Below, piece after piece: positions 6,199 to 15,456 of a DNA stretch of 51,567 nt (position 1 is the first letter of the stretch; each line of letters opens with the position of its first letter). The notes under the pieces were generated by a model. The model was not told the DNA's origin. It saw only the letters and a program-made list of their open reading frames with translations, and made no database searches. Source of the DNA: a virus; IMG/VR virus record IMGVR_UViG_3300022913_000001, positions 1 through 51,567 of that record. One strand, written 5' to 3'. Made by a program: the position numbers and the translations under genes.

Positions 6199-6264
6199 AC
6201 AAGAATAGACAAAAAAATAACAATTCTTAAAACATTAATTTAGCTAATAAGTCATAATTTATTT

Positions 6265-7767
6265 ATGGCTTGGGCAGGAGGCAAGAATAGGAGAGATAAA
6301 CCAAGTCATTATAAGGCAATCATGAGCAAGAAAAAAAAGAAAAACAAACAAAGTAAAAAGCAAAACAATAATAATAACATTTCTGCTATTTATGGCGATA
6401 ATAGACGCAGAAGTTCAAGTTACACTGGTTTTAATCAATCTATCTATTCTAAATACAATGAACGCTATTCAGATAAATGGCAGATCTATTCTAGTTCTGC
6501 ATTTGCTCAAGCTTTAGTTGACAGAAAAGTCAACGACTCCATTAGAAACGGCATCAATTTTACATCATCAGATGCAACCGATCTAAACATTGATTTTAGA
6601 AAATCAAACCTATTAGACCTAATTAAAAGAGCCACAATAGAGTCTCGAATCTTTGGCGGTGCTGCAATTGTAATTGTAGAGCCAGACAAATCTCTTACGG
6701 ATGAATTTATACCAGAACTAGTTACTCCAGAATCTCAAATCATATACCATGTTTTTAACTCTGAAATTGTCAATTTAGGCGGTGATGTTCAATATAATAT
6801 ATTAGACCCCGAGTTAATTAATTCAGAGTTCTACTATATACAATTTACTAATTCACCTAATGCTAGTGACAACAATGCAGGCATTGGCAATAAAATTCAC
6901 AGAAGTAGAATAATTAAGTTTCATGGATCCGAGCTGTTATCACCGGATCTACTTACTTCATATTCTAGAATTGGTAATAATTTTTTATCTGGCAATCATT
7001 ACTTGGGTTGGGGTCGTAGTATTATACCGCCTCAATTATACGCACAAATAGAACAGTTTGATGATGTAATGGTGAAGTTATCTAAAGTAATTAAAAAAAG
7101 TAATGTGGATATTATTATTAACAAAGACCTTAGTGACGCTGGAGGGTCTGACGATTGCGACTTAAGCCGAGAGTTAATTGAATCATTTAATAGACTACAA
7201 GACGAACAGGATGCAGTGTTTCTTGCTGGAGATGCTAGTTATGATAGAAAAAGTGCCAACCTTAGCGGTTATAAAGAAGTTATGGAGTTAATGGTTCAAT
7301 ATATAACGATTCAGGAAGGCTACCCGTTAACTTATTTCCTTGGATCGCCGACACCTGGATCATTTTTAAACGGCGGCTCTCAAGATATGCAAGCTTATCT
7401 TGCAGCTGTTGCAGATATGCAAAATAAAATGAGAGCTAATCTAGATAAGTTATTGGTTATTTGGCAACTTCAAACTTACGGCAAAATATATGATGATTTG
7501 GATTATGAGTTTAATCCTTTATTCCAATCTAATCCAAAAGAAAAAGCCGAGCTAGATCAAATTGTTGCTAATACTTTAACTGGTTTATACAACAACGGTC
7601 TAGTACCAGCTAAAAACGTATTAGAAACGCTAAAAGAAAAGACAAGCATACATATTAATGATAAAAACATAAAAGAGGCAGAAGAGGCGGAAAACCTTGA
7701 TAATGAGCGTCTAAAAGAAGAAGAAGTAGCTCAAGAGAAAGCCGAAGAACAGGCGGAAAATGATTAA
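6265..7767 (+). CDS. Portal protein (DUF1073 type)
   Basis: A 500-residue portal protein forming the dodecameric DNA gate of the capsid. Diagnostic segments are ARASIF-like ATIESRIFGGAAIVIV (residues about 125-140), GWGRSIIPPQLYAQIEQFDDV and a YPLTYFLGSPTPGSFLNGGSQD clamp region, followed by a long helix, as in DUF1073 portals. The C-terminus is acidic and charged. No ribosome site precedes 6265; an in-frame ATG at 6322 (MSKKKKKNKQ) has AAGG 5 bp upstream and could be the real start. It overlaps the next gene by 8 bp. Confidence 0.88.
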   Translation: MAWAGGKNRRDKPSHYKAIMSKKKKKNKQSKKQNNNNNISAIYGDNRRRSSSYTGFNQSIYSKYNERYSDKWQIYSSSAFAQALVDRKVNDSIRNGINFTSSDATDLNIDFRKSNLLDLIKRATIESRIFGGAAIVIVEPDKSLTDEFIPELVTPESQIIYHVFNSEIVNLGGDVQYNILDPELINSEFYYIQFTNSPNASDNNAGIGNKIHRSRIIKFHGSELLSPDLLTSYSRIGNNFLSGNHYLGWGRSIIPPQLYAQIEQFDDVMVKLSKVIKKSNVDIIINKDLSDAGGSDDCDLSRELIESFNRLQDEQDAVFLAGDASYDRKSANLSGYKEVMELMVQYITIQEGYPLTYFLGSPTPGSFLNGGSQDMQAYLAAVADMQNKMRANLDKLLVIWQLQTYGKIYDDLDYEFNPLFQSNPKEKAELDQIVANTLTGLYNNGLVPAKNVLETLKEKTSIHINDKNIKEAEEAENLDNERLKEEEVAQEKAEEQAEND

Positions 7768-8599
7768 AAGGGGGCAGCTTAGCCTATTTAAAACCATTAA
7801 ATCTATCTTTGCAGAAACAAACGATGCTGTGTCTAAAATAATGCACGGATTTAAAACAAAATCAAATAACGAAATTTCAGAAAAGAAATTGCAAAAATAT
7901 GTATTTCAAAGCTTTGGTGATTTATTGGCAGAAAGAGCAAGCAAAAAATATAAGAAAGAAGTCTACAATCAACTTGCAAGACCTACTCAATTATCAGAAC
8001 AAGAATCAACTAAAGCATTTGTAAAAGATATTAATAAACATATCGGTATTAGTCGCAAAAAAATAATTCAAAAAGACAAACTTCAAGACTTTACTAAAAA
8101 CAAAACTTTAGAGATTGCCTCATTAATAACTAGAATGACAGATGAGAACATCCAGACAGCTCAAAGAATCATTAATGCCGGTATGAACGCAGGTAAATTG
8201 CCATCTGCAATAGAAAACGATTTATCGGAAAATCTACCTGATGTTAATGCAAAAAGAGCTAAATTAATTGCTAGAGATCAATATGCTCAAATTAATTCAG
8301 CAGTTACAATAAAAAGAGCAACACAAGCTGGAATTAAGTTTTTTTACTACCAAACTGCAAAGGATGATCGAGTTTCTGGCAAACCGAGCGGAAAATACCC
8401 TGACGCTAAAATTAAATGTTATGAAATATCTAAACAGGATATCGGCTATGGTGAGGGCATCTATTTATATGAAAAAGGAGCTACTTGGAAACAAGAAAAA
8501 CACCTTTATCCAGGTAGTGCGCATATTAATTGCCGATGCAACATGCGTCCTCAAATTGAAAATGTAAATTATGATCCATTGGAGAAAAAACAAATATGA
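7760..8599 (+). CDS. Mu gpF/SPP1 gp7-like head morphogenesis protein
   Basis: A 279-residue minor head protein. The C-terminal domain shows the family pattern: ARDQYAQINSAVTIKRATQAGIKFFYYQTAKDDRV region, and HLYPGSAHINCRCNMRP at residues about 248-265. It is thought to act in head assembly and DNA ejection at the portal vertex. The order portal, gpF-like, protease/scaffold is standard. It overlaps the next gene by 4 bp (ATGA). Confidence 0.88.
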   Translation: MIKRGQLSLFKTIKSIFAETNDAVSKIMHGFKTKSNNEISEKKLQKYVFQSFGDLLAERASKKYKKEVYNQLARPTQLSEQESTKAFVKDINKHIGISRKKIIQKDKLQDFTKNKTLEIASLITRMTDENIQTAQRIINAGMNAGKLPSAIENDLSENLPDVNAKRAKLIARDQYAQINSAVTIKRATQAGIKFFYYQTAKDDRVSGKPSGKYPDAKIKCYEISKQDIGYGEGIYLYEKGATWKQEKHLYPGSAHINCRCNMRPQIENVNYDPLEKKQI

Positions 8600-9672
8600 C
8601 GCAAAAATTTATTGATGGAGCGGTTAAACTAAGCCCAAATAAGGTTGTTGATGAGTATGGGAACTTACATGGTAAATGCATTGCAGCTGTTCCAACTACA
8701 TATGAATACATGGGTAACGAATTACATTTACCTTCATTAGACTCAAAAAAAACATATAAAGTACAGAAAACAGAAAGCGAGCTTCGTAAATCGGTTGATT
8801 CTTATAAAAATAAGTTCATCAATTTTGGCGATCATTTACCAGATGCTTTCTTTACACCGAATACAGACAAAGAACATTATGCAGGGCATATAAAGGATGC
8901 CAAATATATAGATGGAGTTGGCATAGAGGTAGATTTTGTTATTCATGATAAACAGGTAATTAATCATCTATTATCAAATAATAACGTCGAGGTATCGCCA
9001 GCTTTTTCTGCAAATATAGATACAGTTAATGGGCAATTACATCAAACAGATATTAAAATTAATTCATTAACTATTATTGATTCAACACTGGGTGTTGAAG
9101 CTAGGGGTGGCAGTCAATGCCGTGTGATTGATTCAAAACAGACAGGAGACCATATGGATCCAAAAGAAACGCAAAACAAGTTGATTGATAAACTTGAAAT
9201 TGAAAACAAAGAGCTAAAAGCAAAACTTGAAGCAAAAGACAAAAGCTTTGCAGATAGCAAAGTAAATGTTTCTAAGCTTGAAATTGAAAACAAAGAGCTA
9301 AAAACAGAAAATGCCAACTTAAAACAAGAAATTGTTGATGTTGAAAAAAATTCTTTTATTGATTCAATATCAAGTAAATTAGATTTTACTGATTGTAAAA
9401 ATGCAGCTGCATGTAAAGCAAAAGTTCTGCAAAACGAAAACTATTTAAATGTTGATTACAGCAAGCAAGATTCAAGTGCTATTAACGCGTATTGGAACGC
9501 ATTTAGCGATAGTAAACAGTCTAAAACAGAAAATGCCAACAAGAGCATTAACAGCGTAAATGATGAATTAAACACTACTTATGCGGACTCTAATAGTTTA
9601 AATGACAATCCAGCAGATGATTTTTATCAAAAAGCATTACAGAAAAAATACAATAAAACGGGAGGCAAATAA
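8596..9672 (+). CDS. DUF2213-type prohead protease with C-terminal scaffold
   Basis: A 358-residue protein. Residues 1-175 match the DUF2213 phage protein layout (NFGDHLPDAF, VEVSPAFSA, LTIIDSTLGVEARGG), regarded as a protease-like maturation domain. Residues about 185-260 are a coiled coil of repeated KLEIENKELK heptads, as expected for a fused scaffold. A methionine at 9154 with an upstream AGGAG could give a separate scaffold product, as in phages with nested scaffold genes. It directly abuts the cement gene. Confidence 0.8.
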   Translation: MTQKFIDGAVKLSPNKVVDEYGNLHGKCIAAVPTTYEYMGNELHLPSLDSKKTYKVQKTESELRKSVDSYKNKFINFGDHLPDAFFTPNTDKEHYAGHIKDAKYIDGVGIEVDFVIHDKQVINHLLSNNNVEVSPAFSANIDTVNGQLHQTDIKINSLTIIDSTLGVEARGGSQCRVIDSKQTGDHMDPKETQNKLIDKLEIENKELKAKLEAKDKSFADSKVNVSKLEIENKELKTENANLKQEIVDVEKNSFIDSISSKLDFTDCKNAAACKAKVLQNENYLNVDYSKQDSSAINAYWNAFSDSKQSKTENANKSINSVNDELNTTYADSNSLNDNPADDFYQKALQKKYNKTGGK

Positions 9673-10202
9673 TGATAGCTCCAAACGAACAAACCTTTTT
9701 TAACAAAGGCGTAGATAACTACAAAACAAAACATGACATAGGCTCCGAAGGTCAGGATGTCACCCAAGGCACCAATGCTGGTGTTAGAGCGTATGCAAAC
9801 GCTACTTCTAATTCTGTTCCTTTTGGTAGATTTATTGCAGCTGATTCAGATCGTAAAGCAATCGATTTAACCAAAGAAACTAACATTAGAAACATTGTTG
9901 GATTAACTTTACAGGATCCAAGTACTCCAGTTTTTGAAGATGGCACTACTGCATATCCAGTTGGAAGAATGATGAGAGTTATGGAAGTTGGGCAAGCTTA
10001 TGTTCGCGCTGTTACTCAAACTGAATTTAGTGGACCAGTATATTTATATGTTGAAGGTGACAATGTTGGTCGAGTTGGTGGCGTTGCTTCTGCTGAAGAA
10101 GGGAATACAACTATTGAGCTAAAAAGCTGTTTCTTTGAGCAAGATGTTGCTGCTGGAGAAATAGTAACAATTAACATACAGAAACTAAGAACAGGAGCGT
10201 AA
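9672..10202 (+). CDS. Head cement/decoration protein
   Basis: A 176-residue protein with the beta-rich layout of structural cement (Gp24-like) proteins: an early GTNAG and FGRFIA, then NIVGLTLQ, YPVGRMMRVMEVGQAYVRA and a C-terminal strand region. It lies just before the major capsid gene, its usual place. A ribosome site, GGGAGG, precedes the ATG. Confidence 0.75.
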   Translation: MIAPNEQTFFNKGVDNYKTKHDIGSEGQDVTQGTNAGVRAYANATSNSVPFGRFIAADSDRKAIDLTKETNIRNIVGLTLQDPSTPVFEDGTTAYPVGRMMRVMEVGQAYVRAVTQTEFSGPVYLYVEGDNVGRVGGVASAEEGNTTIELKSCFFEQDVAAGEIVTINIQKLRTGA

Positions 10203-10203
10203 T

Positions 10204-11364
10204 ATGGGAGCTGCACTTAATATATTTGATATTGATGTTATACCAATTAAAGAAAACATCATGAAGGACTCAAAGTTGTCCAATGTCATTAAAGAACATG
10301 TTGGGAAATTTGGTTCTAATCGATCTAAAAGCCAATATATTGATTCAATATTTCACAAAGGGTACCTAGATGTAGCCGCTAATGGCGGGCTTAAAGGTGT
10401 AAAAATTAATGATATTCATTTTAACGACACTACTGTTAGCGGAAACTTTTTTAGACAAGCTTTGTCATATGTTTTTTCCGAAATAGTCCAGCAGGAAATT
10501 GCACCTACTGAATACGGTCAATTTGGCATCTTGAGCTTAAAACAAATGCCTAAAACAGCTAAAGAAATCATTAGAATAGCAACAAAGGTTAAAGGCGACA
10601 TGGTTGTTGGGACTCTTGGTACTAACACTAACCCGACAATCAATATCGGCATTGAGCAAATCAAAACCCCTATACTTGAATACAGCACTGCTATAGAAGC
10701 TAAAGAGTCTGATCTTGATTACTTTAGAGAATATGGTTTGAACTTTATGGCTAACGCCGCAGCTGGAGCATTTGAAATTGCAGAGCTAGAACTAGATAAA
10801 ATGTTGTTTACTGGTGAACCTATAATAGGTACTACAGGGCTGTTAAATAATGGCGTTGTAGCAACAAAAGTTGAAGATTCCAATATTTACGGCTTAATAG
10901 CATCTAAAGATGCTGACGGTATTAAATCTATTTTTTCTAAAGGAATTGATTTAATCAATAATCGTGAAACTAACAACATGATTATTCCTGATACTATTAT
11001 TGTTCATCCTGAATTATTAAAAGAGATGAATAGAACTAGAGTTACAGATATTCAAAAGGACGCTACTAATGTAAATTTAGTATCTATGTTAGAAGAAGAT
11101 TTGAAAGTAACATTTAAATCATGCCGTAGATTAGATAAAATTACGGGCGATGATGAATACGAGCGTATTGTTATAGCAAGATTGGGTGGATTAACAGCGT
11201 CTAAATCTCTGATCTCTGCTTTTGTTGGCACACCTTTTACAATGGAAGCCCCGATTCGTGAAAGACAAAGACAAATAGTAAGCGATGCTTATCAAAGCTT
11301 TAGTGCTTTAAATATTGCAGACCCTAAGGTTATAGCTTACATGGATGTTAAGGTGGTGGGATAA
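10204..11364 (+). CDS. Major capsid protein (DUF2184 type)
   Basis: A 386-residue protein of the size and context expected for an HK97-fold capsid subunit of the DUF2184 group. Visible elements are an N-terminal arm, EIVQQEIAPTEYGQFGIL, a central ILEYSTAIEAKESDLDYF, a TGLLNN loop and the C-terminal FVGTPFTMEAPIRERQRQIVSDAY. The first methionine at 10204 overlaps the preceding TAA; an internal methionine at 10261 is less likely as a start. Confidence 0.85.
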   Translation: MGAALNIFDIDVIPIKENIMKDSKLSNVIKEHVGKFGSNRSKSQYIDSIFHKGYLDVAANGGLKGVKINDIHFNDTTVSGNFFRQALSYVFSEIVQQEIAPTEYGQFGILSLKQMPKTAKEIIRIATKVKGDMVVGTLGTNTNPTINIGIEQIKTPILEYSTAIEAKESDLDYFREYGLNFMANAAAGAFEIAELELDKMLFTGEPIIGTTGLLNNGVVATKVEDSNIYGLIASKDADGIKSIFSKGIDLINNRETNNMIIPDTIIVHPELLKEMNRTRVTDIQKDATNVNLVSMLEEDLKVTFKSCRRLDKITGDDEYERIVIARLGGLTASKSLISAFVGTPFTMEAPIRERQRQIVSDAYQSFSALNIADPKVIAYMDVKVVG

Positions 11365-11768
11365 TGTTTAAAAATATTTCTAATAAAGTATTAATTTACA
11401 CATGTGAAAACACAGGCGAAACAATTACTCTGGAGCCAGATAAAACTTCTGAATTTGGAAATGATTATTTAATTAGACAAAAATTGCTTTGTGATATTGG
11501 TGGTGGCGTTTGTGAAAAAGTCGATGCTTCAGCAGATCTCAAAAAACAAGTTAGGACTTTAAAAGGTCAATTAACTAAAGCTAATAAAAAAATTGCAGAT
11601 CTTGAAGCTAAAGTTAAAGAACTTGAATCTGATGCTACTGCTACATCAGAAGCATTAGGAAATTTAGCTGATGAGTTAACCGAAGAATTAACCGAAGAAG
11701 CAACCGAAGAAGCAACCGAAGAAGCAACCGAAGAAGCAACCGAAGAAGCAGCAGCTAGTAATGATTGA
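11364..11768 (+). CDS. Small head-associated coiled-coil protein with acidic repeats
   Basis: A 134-residue protein. The N-terminal 45 residues look like a compact beta domain (LIYTCENTGETITLEP). Then comes a coiled coil (QVRTLKGQLTKANKKIADLEAKVKELE), and the tail is a tandem run of TEEA/TEEL units. It lies between capsid and connector genes, where small head proteins are common. The function is unknown; the acidic tail could mimic DNA or bind basic scaffold or portal surfaces. Confidence 0.7.
   Translation: MFKNISNKVLIYTCENTGETITLEPDKTSEFGNDYLIRQKLLCDIGGGVCEKVDASADLKKQVRTLKGQLTKANKKIADLEAKVKELESDATATSEALGNLADELTEELTEEATEEATEEATEEATEEAAASND
11677..11752 (+). repeat. 12-bp tandem repeat encoding acidic TEEA units
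   Basis: About six copies of a 12-nt unit (ACCGAAGAAGCA and close variants) encode TEEA/TEEL repeats at the C-terminus of the small head protein. The last copies are identical, so copy number is likely to vary by slippage. Confidence 0.9.
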
Positions 11769-12150
11769 CTTTCAAGCAGTTTTTGAAGATTTTAAGCACT
11801 ATTTTGGCGAAGATGTAACCGATACTGATAGAAATATCAGTATCGCTATTAACCAAGCTAGAAGTACTATTGATGGGCTTAAATTAGGCAATTATGATTA
11901 TAATCGTGAAATCTATGAACCATCTGTTTTAGCGGAATCTTTATTTAATTATGCAGCTCATAAGCTAACAGTTAATAAAACTATTCGAGCAGCTAAAGAG
12001 ACAACAGCTGAATCTATTGGGCAAAAATCGGCAACTTATGCGGAAACTCAAGGCAGCAATGTTGAGAAAAGCTTAAGTACTACTCGCTATGGTCAAAGAT
12101 ATTTGGAATTAACCAAAAGAGCCAGAATACTAGGAGCTTCAATTTGTTAG
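11761..12150 (+). CDS. Head-tail connector (DUF4054-like)
   Basis: A 129-residue protein in the position of the first head-completion protein. It has a helical layout (FKHYFGEDVTDTDRNISIAINQA; SLFNYAAHKLTV) and the terminal segment YGQRYLELTKRARILGA seen in DUF4054-type connectors. It overlaps both neighbours. Confidence 0.65.
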   Translation: MIDFQAVFEDFKHYFGEDVTDTDRNISIAINQARSTIDGLKLGNYDYNREIYEPSVLAESLFNYAAHKLTVNKTIRAAKETTAESIGQKSATYAETQGSNVEKSLSTTRYGQRYLELTKRARILGASIC

Positions 12151-12575
12151 ATTTAGAAAAAAAACTACAGGAACTGCAAGGAAAAACTATTAAAGTGGGC
12201 GTTCCTTCGTCAACTGCACCGTATGAAGATGGGATATCTACGGCGGTGGTTGCAGCTGTTCACGAGTATGGTTCGTTAACTAGGCGTATTCCTGCTAGAC
12301 CTTTTCTTAGACCAGGTGTTGCAAATGCAATTCCTAAAATAAACAAATTGCTACAAATAAAGTTGTTAGATTTTGTAAGCGGTAGCATTAACGCCGATGG
12401 CGTATTTGCTTTAGTGGGCGAGGTTGCTCGTAGTGAAATAGTCAGAATGTGGGATAATAACAACTGGTCGCCATTAAAAAGTAAATCAGCACAAAAAGCA
12501 GTTGAAAAAGGCGATAGACAAATACTTCTGGATACGGGTCATCTTAAGAACTCAATAACATATCAGGTGATATAA
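12144..12575 (+). CDS. Head-tail joining / neck protein (HK97 gp10 or gpG-like)
   Basis: A 143-residue protein with the neck-protein pattern: IKVGVPSSTAPYEDG near the start, AVHEYGSLTRRIPARPFLRP (residues 38-56) and a C-terminal LLDTGHLKNSITYQV. It starts with TTG about 12 bp after an AGGAG. It joins the capsid connector to the tail. Confidence 0.8.
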   Translation: MLDLEKKLQELQGKTIKVGVPSSTAPYEDGISTAVVAAVHEYGSLTRRIPARPFLRPGVANAIPKINKLLQIKLLDFVSGSINADGVFALVGEVARSEIVRMWDNNNWSPLKSKSAQKAVEKGDRQILLDTGHLKNSITYQVI

Positions 12576-12901
12576 TGGAATTTTATAATAGCCAAGTAGC
12601 TGTAAAAAAATATTCTGTGGAATTAGTTAAAGGTCAAAAGCAAATAACAGAAGTAAGTTCTGTAACTGTATTTGCTGATATTCAAACAACAACTCCACAA
12701 CAAAAATATTTAAACAATGGATTAACTTCTAAAGATAAGTTTTTTGATATATTTTTTGATAATTTTTATGACTTTTCAGACGGTAGAGATGGAGAATCGT
12801 CTGTAATTATTCAAGGCGAATTAAAATATAAAATCATTGGAAAACAACTGGACACAGATAACAATTATTCATATGCAATAGCGGTATTAACTAATGATTA
12901 A
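12575..12901 (+). CDS. Head-closure / tail-completion protein
   Basis: A 108-residue beta-rich protein located between the neck protein and the tail terminator, the usual place of a head-closure (stopper) protein. The family is not recognised from sequence alone. It overlaps the next gene by 8 bp. Confidence 0.6.
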   Translation: MEFYNSQVAVKKYSVELVKGQKQITEVSSVTVFADIQTTTPQQKYLNNGLTSKDKFFDIFFDNFYDFSDGRDGESSVIIQGELKYKIIGKQLDTDNNYSYAIAVLTND

Positions 12902-13355
12902 CAGCGAATCTGAACTAAAAGGTTTTATATTTGATATAATCCAAACCGTAACTAGTTTAGAAGATAAATACATTATATACGCTAATCAGGTTCTAGATTA
13001 TCCAAAGAAAGAAAGTTTTGTTGTTATTAACTTTTCTATTGAGAACAGTCCGCTAGCGTCTGTAGTTGCTGAAAATGGTGCTGTAATTAGCAAAGTAATA
13101 ATTGCTTGTAATGTTTACGGCTCTAGGTTTTTAGCTGATAGAATTTTTAACGCAAAGCAGCTGTTTGATTTTAGTAATAGTACTATTGTTTCTGTTGAAA
13201 ATGGAGAAAATCCAGTTAATAGAACAGAACTAGAAGCTGGTGGATATTTGCAACGATTTGATACATCGTTAATATTGCATTTATTTATAAATCATTCTAT
13301 TGCAGATCGTGCAATTGGAAAAGAATTGGGAGAAATAAACATTGAAAATCAATGA
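12894..13355 (+). CDS. Tail terminator-like protein (LIC_12616 / neck terminator gp12-like)
   Basis: A 153-residue protein with the alpha/beta pattern of tail terminators: YIIYANQVLDYPKKESFVVINF, then a strand VIIACNVYGS and a C-terminal YLQRFDTSLILHL. It caps the tail tube and sheath. It overlaps the sheath gene by 14 bp. Confidence 0.7.
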   Translation: MINSESELKGFIFDIIQTVTSLEDKYIIYANQVLDYPKKESFVVINFSIENSPLASVVAENGAVISKVIIACNVYGSRFLADRIFNAKQLFDFSNSTIVSVENGENPVNRTELEAGGYLQRFDTSLILHLFINHSIADRAIGKELGEINIENQ

Positions 13356-14526
13356 AATAATTAAAATTAACCAAGATGCGGTTATTAATAGCATTGTTGC
13401 TGGGAATCTGTCGTTAATTGCAATAGTGCAAGTAAGTGAACTAGCGGGAATTGCTGCAAATACTTCAACAACTGTCTCTAGTTATAATGATTTAACAGTA
13501 ATAGTTGCACCAACGGATGAACAAAATTTAAATCCAGGCACAGAGGTCGATGCTATTGGTCGTGCGTGGTTTGGTAATGAAGGCGGTGATTTGAAAATAT
13601 TTGCTGTTGCAGATGATACAAACGCAACCGCAGCTTTAAACGAATTATTTGAATCTAGACAGTACTTTGATTCAGTTATTTTTAGTAAAAAAATAGCAAT
13701 TAGTCCAGAAGAGCTGGTAACCATATCGCAAACAGTTAAAATTAATAACAAGATTTTAGGTTACACAGCTAACCAAGCACCAACTGCAACTGATGAAAAT
13801 GTAACTGAATATGAAGATATGTACGAAAAGCTAAATGAAGATAGCACTTGCTTATCTTTTTCTTCTTTAGCAGTGCAAACAGCTGATTCAATCAATAATT
13901 ATTTATTTGCTGCAATTATGGCTAAATTCAGCCAAATAGACAGAGCTGGCGTAAATACATCACAAACAGTTTACTTTGCTGACGCAAATGGATTATCTGT
14001 TAACTCTGATTTATCTAATGCTGAAATCAAAAAACTTACTGATAATAATACGCTGCATGTTGACTCTACTCAATCAGGTGAAACAGTTACGAAGCCATTT
14101 TTCTATAGCATTAATATGGCTGATAAAAAAACACACATTACTACACGGATTAACAGCACTGCGTTAATGAATGAGATACAAGCCAAATCTTTGAGTTTTT
14201 TACGAACTGCAAAACCTTCATACAAAGCAATTGGTTTTGGTAAATTAATTTCAATTGCAACTAGTGCGTTAATTAAATACCACAGAAACGGCTCTTTAGC
14301 AGAATATACAGCTGCTGAAATAGACAGCAATCCAGAATTTAACAAGCTAAGCAGCAAACAAAAAACGAACCTTTTAAACTACGGATTTGCTATTCCAACT
14401 ACAGCTGAATCATTTAATCCAGATGATAAAGAAAGAGCTGAAAACCGTTATCCAGCAATTGATATATGGGCTAGGTTTTCCTCTGGCGTTGGCTCGGTAG
14501 TATTTAATTTTAAAGTGACTCAATAA
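13342..14526 (+). CDS. Tail sheath protein (DUF3383 type)
   Basis: A 394-residue sheath subunit of the contractile tail. It fits DUF3383-type sheaths in length and layout: an early YNDLTVIVA strand, ARAWFG-like IGRAWFGNEGGD, FDSVIFSK, and the C-terminal NRYPAIDIWARFSSGVGSVVF that forms sheath inter-subunit strands. It starts at TTG with GGGAG about 9 bp upstream. This gene is the main evidence for a myovirus. Confidence 0.85.
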   Translation: MKINEIIKINQDAVINSIVAGNLSLIAIVQVSELAGIAANTSTTVSSYNDLTVIVAPTDEQNLNPGTEVDAIGRAWFGNEGGDLKIFAVADDTNATAALNELFESRQYFDSVIFSKKIAISPEELVTISQTVKINNKILGYTANQAPTATDENVTEYEDMYEKLNEDSTCLSFSSLAVQTADSINNYLFAAIMAKFSQIDRAGVNTSQTVYFADANGLSVNSDLSNAEIKKLTDNNTLHVDSTQSGETVTKPFFYSINMADKKTHITTRINSTALMNEIQAKSLSFLRTAKPSYKAIGFGKLISIATSALIKYHRNGSLAEYTAAEIDSNPEFNKLSSKQKTNLLNYGFAIPTTAESFNPDDKERAENRYPAIDIWARFSSGVGSVVFNFKVTQ

Positions 14527-14538
14527 GGAGCAGCAAAA

Positions 14539-14946
14539 ATGAAAACTTTTGATGTTAGACGCATACAAATAATAGTTGATGGTGATGCAATGGTTGATGG
14601 TGAAAACACCACGGATTTGCCTCAAACTGGAGCGTTTACTATTAATTATGATAAAACTGATCTAATTGTTAGACAGGATGGTTTAAACGGCGAGTATGTA
14701 GAGCAAAAAGCACATAACAACTCTGGTGAAGTTGTGATTCCTTTGCTAAGAGGTTCAAAGAATATAGAGGCAATAGTTTCTAGGTTTAAAACTCCAGTTG
14801 CTGTAATGGAAATAACACTTCCTTGCGGATTGGTTTTAACTTTTGAGGGCGTGTCGCTTAATAGATTTGAGCCAATAGCTGATTTAGAGCTAGGAACAGA
14901 TTCACACGCATTAAGACTGAAAGCTTATAACATAGATATACAATAA
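14539..14946 (+). CDS. Tail tube protein (DUF3277-like)
   Basis: A 135-residue beta-rich protein immediately after the sheath gene, with AGGAG before ATG. It has the pattern RIQIIVDGDAMVDGE, then QKAHNNSGEVVIPL and a long strand VLTFEGVSLNRFEPIADLELG, consistent with the inner tail tube of Mu-like and P2-like contractile tails. Confidence 0.82.
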   Translation: MKTFDVRRIQIIVDGDAMVDGENTTDLPQTGAFTINYDKTDLIVRQDGLNGEYVEQKAHNNSGEVVIPLLRGSKNIEAIVSRFKTPVAVMEITLPCGLVLTFEGVSLNRFEPIADLELGTDSHALRLKAYNIDIQ

Positions 14947-14959
14947 AATAGGAGATATT

Positions 14960-15346
14960 GTGAATAAATTTAAATCTAAAATAAATGAAAAAGTAACATG
15001 TAACTTGCAAATAAATAGCATATTGAAGCTTTATCGCTTACTTCATGGCGGTATTGATTTAGCTAATAATGCTAATTATGGATTGTGTTTATTAAAAAAT
15101 TTGGATCAAAAAACGCAAAATGTTTCTGAATTACTAGAAATACTTTATTTAATACCAAAAGTAGATGAAGTGATTGATATTATTATTTCTGGCTCTAAAA
15201 TTGCAGATGCTAACGGCAATCCTATGCAAGCAAACAAATCTTCTTTAGGTTTAGATTTACATCTATTTGTTATAGAAGTGATTGATTTTTTTTTAATAGA
15301 TCACTACCGCAAGGTCAAAACTATGAAATTATCGGATCAGCAATAA
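14960..15346 (+). CDS. Tail assembly chaperone, short form
   Basis: A 128-residue protein between the tube and tape-measure genes, starting at GTG after GGAGA. The position is that of a tail assembly chaperone. The zero-frame product ends MKLSDQQ at 15346. A 9-T run near its end (15286-15294) allows a -1 shift into a further coding stretch, described separately. Confidence 0.75.
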   Translation: MNKFKSKINEKVTCNLQINSILKLYRLLHGGIDLANNANYGLCLLKNLDQKTQNVSELLEILYLIPKVDEVIDIIISGSKIADANGNPMQANKSSLGLDLHLFVIEVIDFFLIDHYRKVKTMKLSDQQ

Positions 15347-15456
15347 AAGATTGTTGGAGCAAAGATGCTAAGTTTAAGTTTTGTAATACATTTCTGGAGC
15401 TGCAATCAGCTAGTTGGATAGAGTTTTGCGAATATTTGGAGCTAATTAATGAGTAA
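14960..15456 (+). CDS. Tail assembly chaperone, predicted -1 frameshift form
   Basis: After the nine T residues at 15286-15294, the -1 frame is open without a start codon of its own. It reads NRSLPQGQNYEIIGSAIKDC and then a Trp/Phe-rich, protein-like segment (FCNTFLELQSASWIEFCEY) to TAA at 15454-15456, overlapping the tape-measure start by 8 bp. The zero frame loses protein-like character over the same stretch. Two-product chaperones made by frameshifting just before the tape-measure gene are well known in lambda, P2 and Mu-type phages. The exact shift codon is inferred. Confidence 0.7.
15286..15294 (+). other. Slippery T9 run, frameshift site
   Basis: Nine consecutive T residues within the chaperone gene. 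Slippage by -1 here joins the 14960 frame to the open frame ending at 15456. Some mRNA editing-like polymerase slippage at T9 is also possible. Confidence 0.65.
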
